NCBI RefSeq assembly: GCF_002729955.1
Contig: NZ_PBYA01000003.1
Location: 1 to 64,000, forward strand
Direction: 5' to 3'
DNA length: 64,000 bases
DNA from: Salinisphaera sp.
Lineage (GTDB): Bacteria > Pseudomonadota > Gammaproteobacteria > Nevskiales > Salinisphaeraceae
Position numbers and translations under genes: made by a program
The notes under the pieces: model-generated
The model's input: the letters and a program-made list of their open reading frames with translations, nothing else
Databases searched by the model: none
What the model was told of the DNA's origin: nothing
Shown here: in pieces, positions 1 through 9,934 of the stretch
Position numbering within the stretch: the first letter of the stretch is position 1
How the letters are laid out: each line of letters begins with the position of its first letter

Positions 1-33
1 GCATCGGCGCAAGACAGGGTGTCCTTTGCTTTG

Positions 34-67
34 GTTACTTTCATTTGGACAAGCAAATGAAAGTCAC
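34..67. repeat. Inverted repeat (stem-loop) in intergenic region
   Basis: A perfect 11-bp inverted repeat, ACTTTCATTTG / CAAATGAAAGT, with a 6-base loop. It lies in gene-free DNA at the left edge. The flanking text (CTTTGGTTACTTT...) resembles a dispersed intergenic repeat common in proteobacteria. Its role is unknown. Confidence 0.55.
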
Positions 68-147
68 TCGCGCAGCAGCGCGAAACCCCAAGCCAAAACC
101 GACCCCAGCGTTGATTAAAAACCCCCGAGCATCAGAGCTACCCGCCG

Positions 148-279
148 CGTAGGTTGGCCTTAGGCCGAAGGCCGTAAGCCAACAAGGAACCACCCCGTGG
201 CGCAATCGAAGGGCACAGTCGAACCGCCCCCCGCGAGCAGCGTTCCTTGTCGGCTTACGCTGCGCTAACCCGACCTACG
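148..279. repeat. Palindromic intergenic repeat (REP/MITE-like)
   Basis: The ends CGTAGGTTGGCCTTAGGCC and, on the other strand, CGTAGGTCGGGTTAGCGCAG are imperfect inverted copies. Each continues inward with GTAAGCC(A/G)ACAAGGAAC. The whole 130-bp unit could fold into a long hairpin. The CGTAGGT(C/T)GGGTTAGCG type of end is a familiar dispersed repeat in proteobacterial genomes. No coding region is seen in bases 1-361 apart from this repeat and the terminator that follows. Confidence 0.6.
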
Positions 280-301
280 CCTGCAGCGGACAGAAGCGCA
301 T

Positions 302-336
302 AAAAAACCCCGGGCGTTCTAGATGAGCGCCCGGGG
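302..336 (-). terminator. Intrinsic terminator of the monooxygenase gene
   Basis: On the minus strand a 9-bp GC stem (CCCCGGGCG / CGCCCGGGG) with a 10-base loop is followed by TTTTTT. It starts about 25 bases beyond the stop of the flavin monooxygenase, as expected for a rho-independent terminator. Confidence 0.8.
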
Positions 337-361
337 TCGGTTACCGCGTGATGGCCTCGCC

Positions 362-1918
362 TCAGGCCGCTTTCTTGCGCGAACGCGCAACCTTCGGCGC
401 GCTCTGCTTCACCTCTTCGTATTCACTCGGCTTGAAACGCATCAGCCGCAGCTTGTACTCCCAGTTGAACCCGGGATACAGCGTGGTGTTCTTGCCCGAA
501 TCGGTCAGATACCAGCTGTTGCAGCCCGAGGTCCACGAGGTGTATTTCATCCGCCACTGGATGCCGCGGTTGAACTTGTCCTGCACGGCTTGCTTCACGT
601 CGATGAAGCGCAGCTTCTTTTTCGCCATGTGGGCGATGGCTTGCAGGATGTAGTCCATCTGCTGTTCGGTAAAGGCCAGCACCGAGGTATGGCTGGGGCC
701 GGTGTTCGGGCCCATCAGGAAGAACAGGTTGGGAAAGCCGGACACGGTCACGCCCTTGTAGGCTTCCGCGCCATCGTCCCAGGCGGTGTTGAGGTCGACG
801 CCCTGGCGGCCCTTGGTGGGGAACGGCGCGGCCTTGCTGGGTACCTTGAAGCCGGTGGCACAGACGATGGCATCCACTTCGATGGTGCGCCCGTCCTGGG
901 TGACGATGCCGTTTTCGGTGATCTTCGCCGGGCCGTCGGAAATCAGCTCCACGTTGTCGCGCTGCAGGGCCGGGTACCAGTCGTTGGAGATGAGGATGCG
1001 CTTGCAGCCGATCTTGTAGTCCGGCGTGACCTGCTCGCGCATGGCCGGATCCTTGACCTGCTTCTTGATATGCGCCTTGGCCATGTTCTCGGCCATGCGC
1101 TTGAACGGCCCGAAATCGGAAATGACGAAAGGCGCGAACAGTTCGTTGATCCAGTAGATCTTGGCGCGGCGGCGATACAGCTTGGACGGCGATTCCTGGT
1201 ATTCGGCCTGCCGTTCGGCGCTGATGGGCCGGTCCGGCTTGGGCATGATCCAGCTCGGCGTGCGCTGAAACACGGTGAGCTGGTCGGCCTGCTTGGCCAC
1301 TTCCGGCACCACCTGGATGGCGCTCGCGCCGGAGCCGATCACGGCGACGCGCTTGCCGGCCAGGTCGTAGTCGTCATCCCACTGGGCGGTATGCATGAGC
1401 TTGCCGGTGAAGCTGTCCAGGCCCTCGATCCGCGGCCAGGCCGGGTCGGCCAGCGCGCCGACGGCGGACACCACGACGTTGGCGGTCAGCGTTTCGCCGT
1501 CGGCCGTGTGCACGTTCCAGATGCCGGTGTCTTCGTCGAAATCGGCGCCCACGATGGTGGTGTTGAAGCGCACGTGCTGGCGCAGCTTGTACTTGTCGGT
1601 ACAGCGCTTGATGTAGTCGAAGATCTCCGGCTGCTGGCCGAAGCTGCGCGACCAGGTCGCGCTCTGCTCGAAAGAAAACGAGTACAGATGCGAATGCACG
1701 TCGCAGGCCGCGCCCGGATAGTGGTTGTCGCGCCAGGTGCCGCCGACCTCGCTGCCGCGCTCCAGAATGGTGAAGCTGTCCACACCGGCTTCCTTGAGCC
1801 GGATGGCCATGCCCAGACCGGAAAACCCGGCGCCGATGATCGCGATATGCATATCGGTATCGATCTTCGGATGGGAGGTAAGCGGATTGAAGCGGGACAC
1901 GAGTTCGGTAACGGCCAT
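362..1918 (-). CDS. Flavin-dependent (Baeyer-Villiger type) monooxygenase
   Basis: A 518-aa class B flavoprotein monooxygenase that would use FAD, NADPH and O2 to oxygenate a ketone, aldehyde or similar small substrate in the cytoplasm. It shows an N-terminal FAD Rossmann motif (GAGFSG), the GGTWRDNHYPG segment, the Baeyer-Villiger fingerprint F-x-G-x3-H-x3-W-D (FTGKLMHTAQWD) and a second dinucleotide motif (GSGAS). Length is normal for the family. I start it at MAVTELVSRF; the track extends 20 codons further upstream, and MHIAIIGAG is another possible start. It is transcribed away from fhuF, with a Fur-like site between them. The substrate cannot be read from sequence, and a link to siderophore chemistry is only positional. 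Confidence 0.85.
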   Translation of the reverse strand: MAVTELVSRFNPLTSHPKIDTDMHIAIIGAGFSGLGMAIRLKEAGVDSFTILERGSEVGGTWRDNHYPGAACDVHSHLYSFSFEQSATWSRSFGQQPEIFDYIKRCTDKYKLRQHVRFNTTIVGADFDEDTGIWNVHTADGETLTANVVVSAVGALADPAWPRIEGLDSFTGKLMHTAQWDDDYDLAGKRVAVIGSGASAIQVVPEVAKQADQLTVFQRTPSWIMPKPDRPISAERQAEYQESPSKLYRRRAKIYWINELFAPFVISDFGPFKRMAENMAKAHIKKQVKDPAMREQVTPDYKIGCKRILISNDWYPALQRDNVELISDGPAKITENGIVTQDGRTIEVDAIVCATGFKVPSKAAPFPTKGRQGVDLNTAWDDGAEAYKGVTVSGFPNLFFLMGPNTGPSHTSVLAFTEQQMDYILQAIAHMAKKKLRFIDVKQAVQDKFNRGIQWRMKYTSWTSGCNSWYLTDSGKNTTLYPGFNWEYKLRLMRFKPSEYEEVKQSAPKVARSRKKAA

Positions 1919-2071
1919 GGGGCGCTCCGTGGCGGTGCAAGTGGGTGCCAGCGGTCTGGCGGACTTCAAAAATATCAATTTCCGCTCTTTCTGACAAGGC
2001 GCAATGTCAGATTGGGCTGGCCGGTCTTACCGCATAAACTGGCAAGGGGCAGCCCGCCCGCGTTAACGTAT

Positions 2072-2086
2072 TGATAATCATTCCTA
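2072..2086 (+). promoter_or_regulatory. Candidate Fur box upstream of fhuF
   Basis: TGATAATCATTCCTA matches the 7-1-7 Fur consensus TGATAAT-N-ATTATCA at 11 of 14 positions, including a perfect left half. It is 52 bases before the fhuF start and in the intergenic region shared with the divergent monooxygenase. A similar site, TGATAAGCATTCGTA, precedes fhuC. Confidence 0.6.
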
Positions 2087-2138
2087 TCGTCTGGCGCGAG
2101 CGCGGCGCACAAGACTTCTAGCCACCGGCCCGGCTGCG

Positions 2139-2891
2139 ATGTTCGCTGACCATTTCCATGATGATCTCGCCTCGTTTTCGGACGTGCTTCTGCACGCCGA
2201 GGCGGCGCCGTCCGCCCGCACCATCGATGCCGGCACGCTCACCGACCCGGCCCGCCTCAAGCCGCTGCTCGTCCACTTCGGCGAACGCCACGAATGCGCC
2301 GAGCCGCGGGCCCGCGCATCGCAGTGGTCCAAATTCTTCTTTGCCCGGCTGGGCATCGCCACGCTCGTCGCTCAGCTGTCCACCGACCGCGCGCTCGATT
2401 TCGATCTGAACAGGCTGCAGATCGTCTGCGACGACGACGCAACCGTTGCCCAGGTGGTGTTCACCAACGGCAGCGCGGCCATAAGCGACCGGCCGGGGCA
2501 TGATTTCAGCGCGCTGGTGGACTCGGCGTTCACCCCGGTCATCACCACGCTGGCCCAGCATTGCCGGCTCGCCACCCGGGTGTTCTGGAGCAATGCCGGC
2601 GTGTACTTCGACTGGGCGCTGGGCGAGCTGGAACGCCAGCAGCGCATTCCGCCCGAACGCCTGGCCGCCGTGCGCGCCCTGATGACCTGTCGGCAACGCC
2701 CGGACGGCGGCTTCAACCCCTTCCACCGCATTCTCAAGCAATGCCCGCCCGGCACCCTCGACGGTAACGACGAACCCGTGGAACAGTGTCGCCGCCTGTG
2801 CTGCATGCGCGATCTCGAGCCCAGCCTGGGCCTGTGTTCAAACTGCCCGCGCGCCATGCACAGCGCCGAACCCGACCGCGCTACCGGATAA
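2139..2891 (+). CDS. fhuF: FhuF-family siderophore-iron reductase
   Basis: A 250-aa member of the FhuF family, cytoplasmic [2Fe-2S] proteins that reduce ferric siderophores so iron is released after uptake. The diagnostic C-terminal cysteine pattern is present (CC-x10-C-x2-C in [19 protein letters not shown]), and the length is typical. It is followed after 7 bases by an ABC exporter on the same strand, so the two are probably co-transcribed. The nearby Fur-like site suggests iron repression. The matching uptake permease fhuCDB lies 3.4 kb away, beyond the Gabija genes. Family assignment is firm; the cognate siderophore is unknown. Confidence 0.85.
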   Translation: MFADHFHDDLASFSDVLLHAEAAPSARTIDAGTLTDPARLKPLLVHFGERHECAEPRARASQWSKFFFARLGIATLVAQLSTDRALDFDLNRLQIVCDDDATVAQVVFTNGSAAISDRPGHDFSALVDSAFTPVITTLAQHCRLATRVFWSNAGVYFDWALGELERQQRIPPERLAAVRALMTCRQRPDGGFNPFHRILKQCPPGTLDGNDEPVEQCRRLCCMRDLEPSLGLCSNCPRAMHSAEPDRATG

Positions 2892-2898
2892 CGCCCGA

Positions 2899-4575
2899 AT
2901 GGAACTGCTTCGTCTGATCTGGCGCGACTATCGCGCCGCCTTCATCGCCGTGCTCGTCGGCAGCATGGCCAGCGCGGGGCTGGGCATCGGCGTAATAGCC
3001 TTCATCAATGCCCGGCTCATCGAAACCGGTAGCAGCGCGCTGGCGGCCCTGCCCCAGTTCTTCGGCCTCATCGTCCTGCTGCTGGCGATTTCTCTGGCCT
3101 CCCAGCTCGGGCTGACCACGCTTGGCCATCGCTTCGTGTTCGACCTGCGCTCGCGGCTGGTCAAACAGATTCTGGATACCGATATCGAGCGGATCGAACG
3201 CCTGGGCAGCGCCCGCCTGCTCGCCGCGCTTTCGTCGGACGTGCGCAATGTCACCATCGCCTTCGTGCGCCTGCCGGAGTTGGTTCAAGGCAGCATTCTC
3301 ACCGTAGCCAGCATCGCCTACCTGGCCTGGCTGTCGTTGCCGATTCTTCTGATTACGGCCGTATGGATCGCGGCCACCATGGGCTTTGGCGCCTGGCTGG
3401 TGCGCCGTGTCTATCACCATATCGCGCTCGTGCGCGAGGCCGAAGACGCGCTCTATCGCGACTACGAAAACGTCATCCACGGCCGCAAGGAACTACGCCT
3501 GAACCGCGCCCGCGCACGCCGCCTGTTCGACGAAACCTATACCGACAACGCCCGCCGCTACCAGCGCCATATCATCCGTGCCGACACCTTCCATCTGTCC
3601 GCCAACAACTGCACCAACATCATGATGCTGGGCGCGATCGGGCTGGTGTTCTTCCTCGCCAACGGCCTGGGCTGGGCCACGCCGGCCGTGGCTGCGACCT
3701 ATGCGCTCACCCTGCTGTTCGTGCGCACGCCGCTGATCGGCGCCATCGGCGCCCTGCCCACACTGATCGCCGCCCAGGTCGCCTTCGACAAGCTGCGCAC
3801 CCTGGCCCTGGCGGAACACGCCCACGGCTTCGACCAACCCGCGCCCATCAGCACCGACTGGCAGACCATCGAACTACGCCAGGTCTGTTTTGCATATGAC
3901 GGCGACGACACAGAAGACAACACGACCGGCGGCTTTGCCATCGGCCCCATCGACCTCACCCTGCGCCGCGGCGAACTGGTGTTTCTGATCGGCGGCAACG
4001 GCAGCGGCAAGACCACCCTTGCCCGGCTGCTCACCGGCCTGTATGCGCCCAAATCCGGCCAGATTCTTGTCGATGGCCAGGTCATCGATGCCAACCGGCG
4101 CGCATCGCTACAACACCTGTTCGCCGCCGTATTCACCGACTTTCATCTGTTCGAACAACTGCTCACCAGCGACGGCGCCCCCGTGGACGACGCCTTCATT
4201 CAGAACTGGCGCGAACGCCTGGGCCTCACCGACAAACTCGCCCTCGAAGGCGAACGCATCCTCGACACCCAGCTCTCCCAGGGCCAACGCAAGCGCGTGG
4301 CGCTCATGCTGGCCCTGGCCGAATCCCGCGACATCCTCCTGCTCGACGAATGGGCCGCCGATCAGGACCCCACCTTCCGCCGCGTGTTCTACCGCGAACT
4401 ACTCCCCACCTTCGCCGCCCGCGGCCATACCGTGTTCGCCATCAGCCACGACGACCACTACTTCGAACACGCCGACCGCCTGCTGGAGATGCGTAGCGGC
4501 CAACTCACGGAGCTCACCGGTGCAGCGCGGGATGCGGCTAGTCGGGATGCGGTGGGGCGGATTGCTCAGAGCTGA
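2899..4575 (+). CDS. Cyclic peptide/siderophore export ABC transporter (PvdE/SyrD-type)
   Basis: A 558-aa half-transporter with an N-terminal six-helix membrane domain fused to a C-terminal ATPase. The ATPase has Walker [10 protein letters not shown], signature LSQGQRKR, Walker [15 protein letters not shown] and the switch histidine in AISHDD. The DEWAADQDP form is typical of the PvdE/SyrD cyclic-peptide exporter family, which moves siderophores or their precursors from cytoplasm to periplasm. It directly follows fhuF, so export and iron release would share one iron-regulated transcript. No peptide synthetase is present in the window. Confidence 0.8.
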   Translation: MELLRLIWRDYRAAFIAVLVGSMASAGLGIGVIAFINARLIETGSSALAALPQFFGLIVLLLAISLASQLGLTTLGHRFVFDLRSRLVKQILDTDIERIERLGSARLLAALSSDVRNVTIAFVRLPELVQGSILTVASIAYLAWLSLPILLITAVWIAATMGFGAWLVRRVYHHIALVREAEDALYRDYENVIHGRKELRLNRARARRLFDETYTDNARRYQRHIIRADTFHLSANNCTNIMMLGAIGLVFFLANGLGWATPAVAATYALTLLFVRTPLIGAIGALPTLIAAQVAFDKLRTLALAEHAHGFDQPAPISTDWQTIELRQVCFAYDGDDTEDNTTGGFAIGPIDLTLRRGELVFLIGGNGSGKTTLARLLTGLYAPKSGQILVDGQVIDANRRASLQHLFAAVFTDFHLFEQLLTSDGAPVDDAFIQNWRERLGLTDKLALEGERILDTQLSQGQRKRVALMLALAESRDILLLDEWAADQDPTFRRVFYRELLPTFAARGHTVFAISHDDHYFEHADRLLEMRSGQLTELTGAARDAASRDAVGRIAQS

Positions 4576-4759
4576 GGGAACACAGCCCGGCGCCAAGTAC
4601 CGAAGAAGCAATATCGAGTCTGCTTTCGGCTAAAAGCGGACCCTTGCCCCACTTAAAGTGAGTATCGGGTGATACTCTGATCCGCCCCGCATCGAGTTAC
4701 TAGCTGCGATCAGTGTGGAGCTTTTGTGCGGTAATAGTGAGCAAGGTTGAGGCGGAAGC

Positions 4760-6490
4760 ATGGGGCGAATCGCGAAGGTCCAAATCCGTAATTTTCGATC
4801 CATTCGGCAATTAGACTGGCTACCGAAACCGGGGTTTAACTGCCTGTTTGGACCTGGTGATAGCGGAAAGTCAGCAGTGCTCGACGCTATTAACTGGTGC
4901 CTTTCAACTAACTTCACGCGCGCAGCAACCGACGCGGATTTTTATCGGTTGGATACGAACCACCCGATCGAGATATCGTTGGTGATCGCCGATCTAGCCC
5001 CTGAACTCGGCTCTCTAGAGCCCTTCGGCCCCTTTCACTGCGGCTTAAATCCCGAAACCGGCGACATAGAAGATGAGCCTGGACGCGGCCTCGAAACAGC
5101 GCTCTCTGTCACCCTTCGAATCGACCAATCGATGCAAGGACTCTGGTATTTAAATTCGAGCCGCGTCGAAGAAGAAAGCCACTGTCGAGAAATGGCGTCT
5201 CGAATGTTGCGGCGACTTTCGTTACTCCAGTTGCAGGGTGAAAACGCGTCACAACTAACGTTTGGCCGCGGCTCGGTCCTGTTCAATCTAACTGACGACC
5301 GGTTGGAGTTGAGCGGCGCTCTAGCTCAGGCCGCACGGGCTGCGCGGGAACAATTCGGCGATTCTGCAAATGCACAGCTTGAGGCTACATTAACTCGCGT
5401 TGGGGAGATCGCGGGCGATCTCGGAGTCGACGCTGCGACCGATGCGAGCGCGAGCCTCGATGCTTCGCAAACAACTCTGCGCCCAGGCCATATTGCCCTA
5501 CAAGACCGATACAGCGTCCCTTTGACTCGCTTGGGACTTGGTTCCTCTCGCCTACTGATCGCGGGACTACAACATGAAGCGGCTACCGGTGCAGATATCG
5601 GCTTAATTGACGAATTAGAGGCCGGCTTGGAACCACACAGGATTGTGCGGCTATTGCAAGCTCTTGGTGCAAAGGAGAACGACGCTCCTCTCCAGGTTTT
5701 CGCAACAACGCATTCCCCGGTAATTATACGAGAGCTACGTGCCGATCAACTCGTCCGCGTTCGGAATACGGATGGCGTTATGACGATGCCCAGCATGGAT
5801 GCCTCAGATGACTTGCAAGGGACGCTACGAGCGTTTCCGGAAGCGTTCTTGGCGAAATCTGTCATTGTATGCGAGGGCGCAGGTGAAGAGGGTTTCTTGC
5901 GGGGACTGGACTTATACCGATTAGATCATGGCCAGCGCTCACTAACGGCGGTCGGCGCATCGCTCGTTAATGCGGGAGGTTGCAATCAGATTCTTAAGCG
6001 TGTGGAGGCGTTCCGTGCATTGGGTTACCGAACGGCGATTCTGCGCGACGACGATAAGCAGCCAGATGCCGACCAAGAGGCGGAATTGGTCAGTCAAGGC
6101 TGCTTGTTAGCAAAATGGCCAAAAGATTATGCGCTCGAACACGCACTCTTTATGGGCTTAGATTCCGAAACAGGGGTCGAGCTTGTAAAAAGGGCAGTAG
6201 CGCGCTATGGCCAAAAGACGATCGATGCCCAGGTTACCCAAAAGCTGCCGAAAGACAGTTCCTTTGACTTTGAAGTATGTGAGACGAAGGAAGTTCTAAC
6301 CGAACAAGAGCGTTGGGCCTGTGCGGAGGCCGCTAAATCAAAACAGCGGTCATGGTTCAAAGACCGTGGTGTCGGCGTTATGGAGGAGATCGCTCGGGAC
6401 GTGGTAGGTCCAGCGCTGGAGAATAGCGCTGATTGGTTTAAAGCTGAGATCGATCGAATATTTAGGTGGGCGGCCGATGGCGGGGGTTGA
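4760..6490 (+). CDS. gajA: OLD-family ATPase-TOPRIM nuclease, Gabija GajA-like
   Basis: A 576-aa protein with an N-terminal ABC/SMC-like ATPase (Walker A GPGDSGKS at residues 31-38; ABC-like RLGLGSSRLL; Walker B IGLIDELEAG; switch ATTHSP) and a C-terminal TOPRIM nuclease domain. The TOPRIM glutamate is in VIVCEGAGEEGF near residue 372 and the acidic RDDDK is near residue 430. GajA of Bacillus cereus is about the same size. In Gabija the ATPase senses nucleotide depletion and the TOPRIM domain nicks DNA to stop phage. The ATG follows a GAGGCGGA ribosome site. The downstream helicase gene overlaps by 14 bases. Both genes use more A/T-rich codons than their neighbours, which suggests transfer. 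Confidence 0.8.
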   Translation: MGRIAKVQIRNFRSIRQLDWLPKPGFNCLFGPGDSGKSAVLDAINWCLSTNFTRAATDADFYRLDTNHPIEISLVIADLAPELGSLEPFGPFHCGLNPETGDIEDEPGRGLETALSVTLRIDQSMQGLWYLNSSRVEEESHCREMASRMLRRLSLLQLQGENASQLTFGRGSVLFNLTDDRLELSGALAQAARAAREQFGDSANAQLEATLTRVGEIAGDLGVDAATDASASLDASQTTLRPGHIALQDRYSVPLTRLGLGSSRLLIAGLQHEAATGADIGLIDELEAGLEPHRIVRLLQALGAKENDAPLQVFATTHSPVIIRELRADQLVRVRNTDGVMTMPSMDASDDLQGTLRAFPEAFLAKSVIVCEGAGEEGFLRGLDLYRLDHGQRSLTAVGASLVNAGGCNQILKRVEAFRALGYRTAILRDDDKQPDADQEAELVSQGCLLAKWPKDYALEHALFMGLDSETGVELVKRAVARYGQKTIDAQVTQKLPKDSSFDFEVCETKEVLTEQERWACAEAAKSKQRSWFKDRGVGVMEEIARDVVGPALENSADWFKAEIDRIFRWAADGGG

Positions 6491-7895
6491 CCTGCTGGCA
6501 ATACAGCGTGGGCATATCAGCGCGCCGGCGGGTTACGGCAAAACACAACTCATCGCCGAAAGCTTAACTCGTCACGATGAAAGTCTACCCGTATTAGTCT
6601 TGACCCATACCAATAGTGGAGTCGCGGCATTACGGAAGCGGCTATCGGGTCACGGCGTCTCAAGTGATGGCTACGTGCTTAGGACGCTTGACGGATGGGC
6701 GCTTCGATTGCTGGCTGCCTATCCTGGGCGCGCTCAAATCAATGCCCAGCACCTAAACATCGCAAATCCCGGCGAGGATTATCCTGAGATTCAACGGCGC
6801 GCCCGGGGTTTAATCGAAGGTGGTCACGTCGACCGGGTGCTTCGGGCATCCTACAGCCATATGGTCGTCGACGAATATCAGGACTGCTCGCTTGATCAAC
6901 ACGCCATGATCGTGGCCTGTGCTGGCATCCTCCCGACAGTAGTGCTTGGCGATCCGATGCAATCCGTCTTCGGTTTCGCTGGTAGACGAGTGGACTGGAA
7001 TAACTTGGGGAATGACTTTCCAGAGCACCATGAGCTTGATATCCCGTGGCGCTGGGACAATGCAGGTGCGCCGCAGATCGGCAGCTGGTTAGCAGATGTC
7101 CGCCGCGCGCTCCTCGATGGGGCTCCAATCGATCTGAACAACCTACCGGGCGGGGTTGTATGGCGGCGGCCCGCCCCGCCGAGGCAACGAGCTCGTAATG
7201 AAACTGCTGAGTTAAGGGAGCTTGCACGCGCAGGTAGCGTGCTGGTCATCGGTCCGAGCGCGAACGCAAACGCGCGTCATAATTTCGCTCGTAACACTCC
7301 CGGTGTAATCGTGGTTGAACCAGTGGAGTTAAGCCGGCTAGCGGCGTTCGCCCGCAACTTGAATCTTGATCACCCGTTCTACGCGGTAGAACAATGTGCG
7401 AGTTTGGCTCGTGACGTTATGACTGGGTTAGGGCGCGCCGGAGATTTCCGAGCACGTATCGAGCGAATACACCGGAACGGCCAAGGTCGGTTCAAAGTAA
7501 ACGACGCAGACCGCGCAGCATTGGATTTGGTCGCGAGCCCTTCATATACGGCCGTAGCCAACTTATTAAAGGCACTGAGAGGAACCGCGCAGTCGCGATT
7601 ATTTCGACCGACGGTATATGACGCCACACTCTGTGCACTTTCGCGGGCGAGCGCCGATCAATTCGAGAACCTAGCCGCTGCTGCCCGAGCGGAACGTGAT
7701 GTCCGGCGACACCAGGAGCGTACAGCGGGGAAAATAGCCATCGGCAGCACTCTATTGCTGAAAGGGTTGGAAGCTGACTCCTGCATGATCATGAATGCGC
7801 ACACTTTAAATCGACATGACCTTTACGTTGCGCTTACGCGCGGCGCGAAGCGTATTTGTATTTGGTCGGAACGCGCGACGCTACGACCAGGCTGA
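6477..7895 (+). CDS. gajB: UvrD-like superfamily 1 helicase, Gabija GajB-like
   Basis: A compact 472-aa SF1 helicase. Motif I is APAGYGKT, Ia is THTN, II is VDEYQD near residue 131, III is GDPMQSVFGFAG, IV contains IPWRWD, and VI is YVALTRGAKR. It is shorter than housekeeping UvrD/Rep (about 700 aa), matching GajB (about 490 aa). It overlaps the end of gajA by 14 bases, so translation is probably coupled. In Gabija systems GajB binds the GajA tetramer and is needed for full defence in vivo. Another two-gene OLD plus helicase system is possible, but Gabija fits best. Confidence 0.8.
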   Translation: MAGVDLLAIQRGHISAPAGYGKTQLIAESLTRHDESLPVLVLTHTNSGVAALRKRLSGHGVSSDGYVLRTLDGWALRLLAAYPGRAQINAQHLNIANPGEDYPEIQRRARGLIEGGHVDRVLRASYSHMVVDEYQDCSLDQHAMIVACAGILPTVVLGDPMQSVFGFAGRRVDWNNLGNDFPEHHELDIPWRWDNAGAPQIGSWLADVRRALLDGAPIDLNNLPGGVVWRRPAPPRQRARNETAELRELARAGSVLVIGPSANANARHNFARNTPGVIVVEPVELSRLAAFARNLNLDHPFYAVEQCASLARDVMTGLGRAGDFRARIERIHRNGQGRFKVNDADRAALDLVASPSYTAVANLLKALRGTAQSRLFRPTVYDATLCALSRASADQFENLAAAARAERDVRRHQERTAGKIAIGSTLLLKGLEADSCMIMNAHTLNRHDLYVALTRGAKRICIWSERATLRPG

Positions 7896-7969
7896 CTAGC
7901 GACCGAGATTTTCACCACACGTGCGTACAACCTTCCAATTCGCGAACGCTTTCTTCGTCCCAAACCCGC

Positions 7970-9934
7970 CTAAAGCCGCCGCAACCGCCACATGAAGTAA
8001 CTCCCACCGATCAGGGTAGCGACGATGCCGGCGGGGATTTCGCTGGGGAACAGCAGCATGCGGCCGATCCAGTCGGCCATGACCATGACCAGGGCGCCGA
8101 GTACGGCGGCACCCGCGAGCTGGTGGCGGGCGCGGGCGAGGCCCATGATGCGTACGAGGTTGGGGGCGAGCAGTCCGACGAAGCTGAGCGGGCCGACCAC
8201 GAGCGTGGCGCCGGCGGTGAGCAGCGCGACCAGTACCAGCAGTAGCAGGCGGCTGATGCCGACGTTCACGCCCAGCGACCGGGCGGTGGGCATGCCCAGT
8301 GGGAGCAGATCGAGCCAGACCTGCAGGGGCCGGATCAGCGCGAACAGCACCAGCCCGAGTACGGCCACCGTCAATGCCAGCGGCAGTTCGACGTAGTAGG
8401 TGGTGCCGGACATCCACGCGAGCAACTGTTGTGTGCGCGGGTCGCCGCCGGCGAGCACGATCTTGGCGACGGCATCGAACAGAAACAGCACGCTGATGCC
8501 GGTGAGCAGCACGCGCTCCGGTTCGTAGTCGCTGCGGGCATTAAGGCCGACCAGTACGGCCAAGGATGCGAGCGCACCGAGCATGCCGGCCAGTAGCAGC
8601 ACGGGCACGCCGGCGCCGGGCACGAGCAGTACCACCGCCAGCACGCCCAGGCCGGTGCCGGCACTGATGCCGAGCACTTCGGGGCTGGCCATGGCGTTAC
8701 CGGATACGCGCTGGATAACGGTGCCGGCCACGGCCAGCATGGCCCCGGCCGCGCCGGCGGCCAGTACGCGAGGCACGCGCCACAGGCCGGTTTCGTCCCA
8801 GGGGCGGGTGAAGGGCCAGTCCCAGCCGTCTGCGCCTTGGCCTACGAACAGCGCGACGATGACGGCCCCCACCAGCCCGATGGCGAGCATGGCCACCAGC
8901 CGGCCGGGCGTCTGGCTGCGCGGGGCCGGCGTCGGCGGCGAGCCGGGTTCGCGGGCCAGATTCAGGCGCGGGATGAGCCACAGCAGCAACGGCGCGCCGA
9001 GGGCGGCCGTCGTCGCGCCCGTGGGGATGAGCATGGACGAATGCAGCGTGACCAGTTCCAGCACCTGGTCGGTGACGGCCAGCAGCAGGCCGCCGAATAT
9101 CGGTGCCCAGATCAGCCGGCTGGCCAGTCGTCGCGCGCCGGCCAGACGCACGATCGAAGGCGCGGCCAAGCCGATGAAGCCGACGATGCCCAGCTCGACG
9201 ATGACCACCGAGCTGGCGAACACGCCCAAACCGAGGCTCGCCGCCCGTAGCCAGGCGAGTGAAATACCGAGATTCTTTGCGTTGGTGTCGTCGAGATCCA
9301 GCAGCGCCAGCGCGCGCGATAAGGCCACCGCGGCCACGCCAGCCAGCGCCAGACGCGGCAGCAGATAGAGCACGCCGTCCCAGTTGTTCTGGGCGAGCGA
9401 GCCCGCGCCCCAGATCATCATGCCGCGCAGCGCTTCCTCGTTGAACAGCAACAAGACGACCGCGAGCGCGCCGAAATAGAGATTGACCACGAGCCCGGCG
9501 AGCACCACCACCGTGGGGGCGAGGTTGCGTCGCCAGGCCAGCGCAAAGACCAACCCCATGGCCCCGGCGCCGCCGGCAAAGCCGACCAGCCCGCGGGCAT
9601 GCACCATGAGCGCAGGCGCAAACAACGTGCCCACCAGCAATGCCAGATGGACGCCGCCCACCACGCCCAGCGTGGTGGGCGCGGCCAGCGGGTTGCGCAG
9701 GGTCTGTTGGAACAGCACGCCGGCCAGGGCCAGCCCGGCGCCGCCGACCAGCGCCGCCGTTACCCGCGGCAGCCAGTTGTAACGGGCCAGTACACCCGAA
9801 ATATCGTTACCGTCGGCCCAGAGGGCAGCAATGCCCGCCGCCGAATTCTGATCCAGCACGAACGCGGCCAGCACCACCAGCAGCAGCGCGAAACCACCGC
9901 ACAGACGCGCCGGTGTGACCCATGGCGTGGTCAT
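7970..9934 (-). CDS. fhuB: Ferric-siderophore ABC transporter permease, double-length FhuB
   Basis: A 654-aa inner-membrane permease made of two homologous FecCD-type halves of about 330 residues each, as in E. coli FhuB. Each half has about ten hydrophobic segments. It would carry ferric hydroxamate-type siderophores from periplasm to cytoplasm using FhuC ATPase and FhuD binding protein. Its ATG overlaps the fhuD stop (ATGA), so the order is fhuC-fhuD-fhuB with coupled translation. The gene ends 74 bases from the Gabija helicase, in convergent orientation. Confidence 0.9.
   Translation of the reverse strand: MTTPWVTPARLCGGFALLLVVLAAFVLDQNSAAGIAALWADGNDISGVLARYNWLPRVTAALVGGAGLALAGVLFQQTLRNPLAAPTTLGVVGGVHLALLVGTLFAPALMVHARGLVGFAGGAGAMGLVFALAWRRNLAPTVVVLAGLVVNLYFGALAVVLLLFNEEALRGMMIWGAGSLAQNNWDGVLYLLPRLALAGVAAVALSRALALLDLDDTNAKNLGISLAWLRAASLGLGVFASSVVIVELGIVGFIGLAAPSIVRLAGARRLASRLIWAPIFGGLLLAVTDQVLELVTLHSSMLIPTGATTAALGAPLLLWLIPRLNLAREPGSPPTPAPRSQTPGRLVAMLAIGLVGAVIVALFVGQGADGWDWPFTRPWDETGLWRVPRVLAAGAAGAMLAVAGTVIQRVSGNAMASPEVLGISAGTGLGVLAVVLLVPGAGVPVLLLAGMLGALASLAVLVGLNARSDYEPERVLLTGISVLFLFDAVAKIVLAGGDPRTQQLLAWMSGTTYYVELPLALTVAVLGLVLFALIRPLQVWLDLLPLGMPTARSLGVNVGISRLLLLVLVALLTAGATLVVGPLSFVGLLAPNLVRIMGLARARHQLAGAAVLGALVMVMADWIGRMLLFPSEIPAGIVATLIGGSYFMWRLRRL

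Noticed and set aside
323-2074. 583-aa plus-strand ORF
   Set aside because: It is the antisense shadow of the flavin monooxygenase, which has full motifs on the minus strand. GC-rich DNA leaves long open antisense frames.
4760-7895. Housekeeping RecF/UvrD repair genes instead of a defence module
   Set aside because: The first protein has a TOPRIM domain absent from RecF, and the helicase is far shorter than UvrD. Their overlap and atypical composition favour a defence pair.
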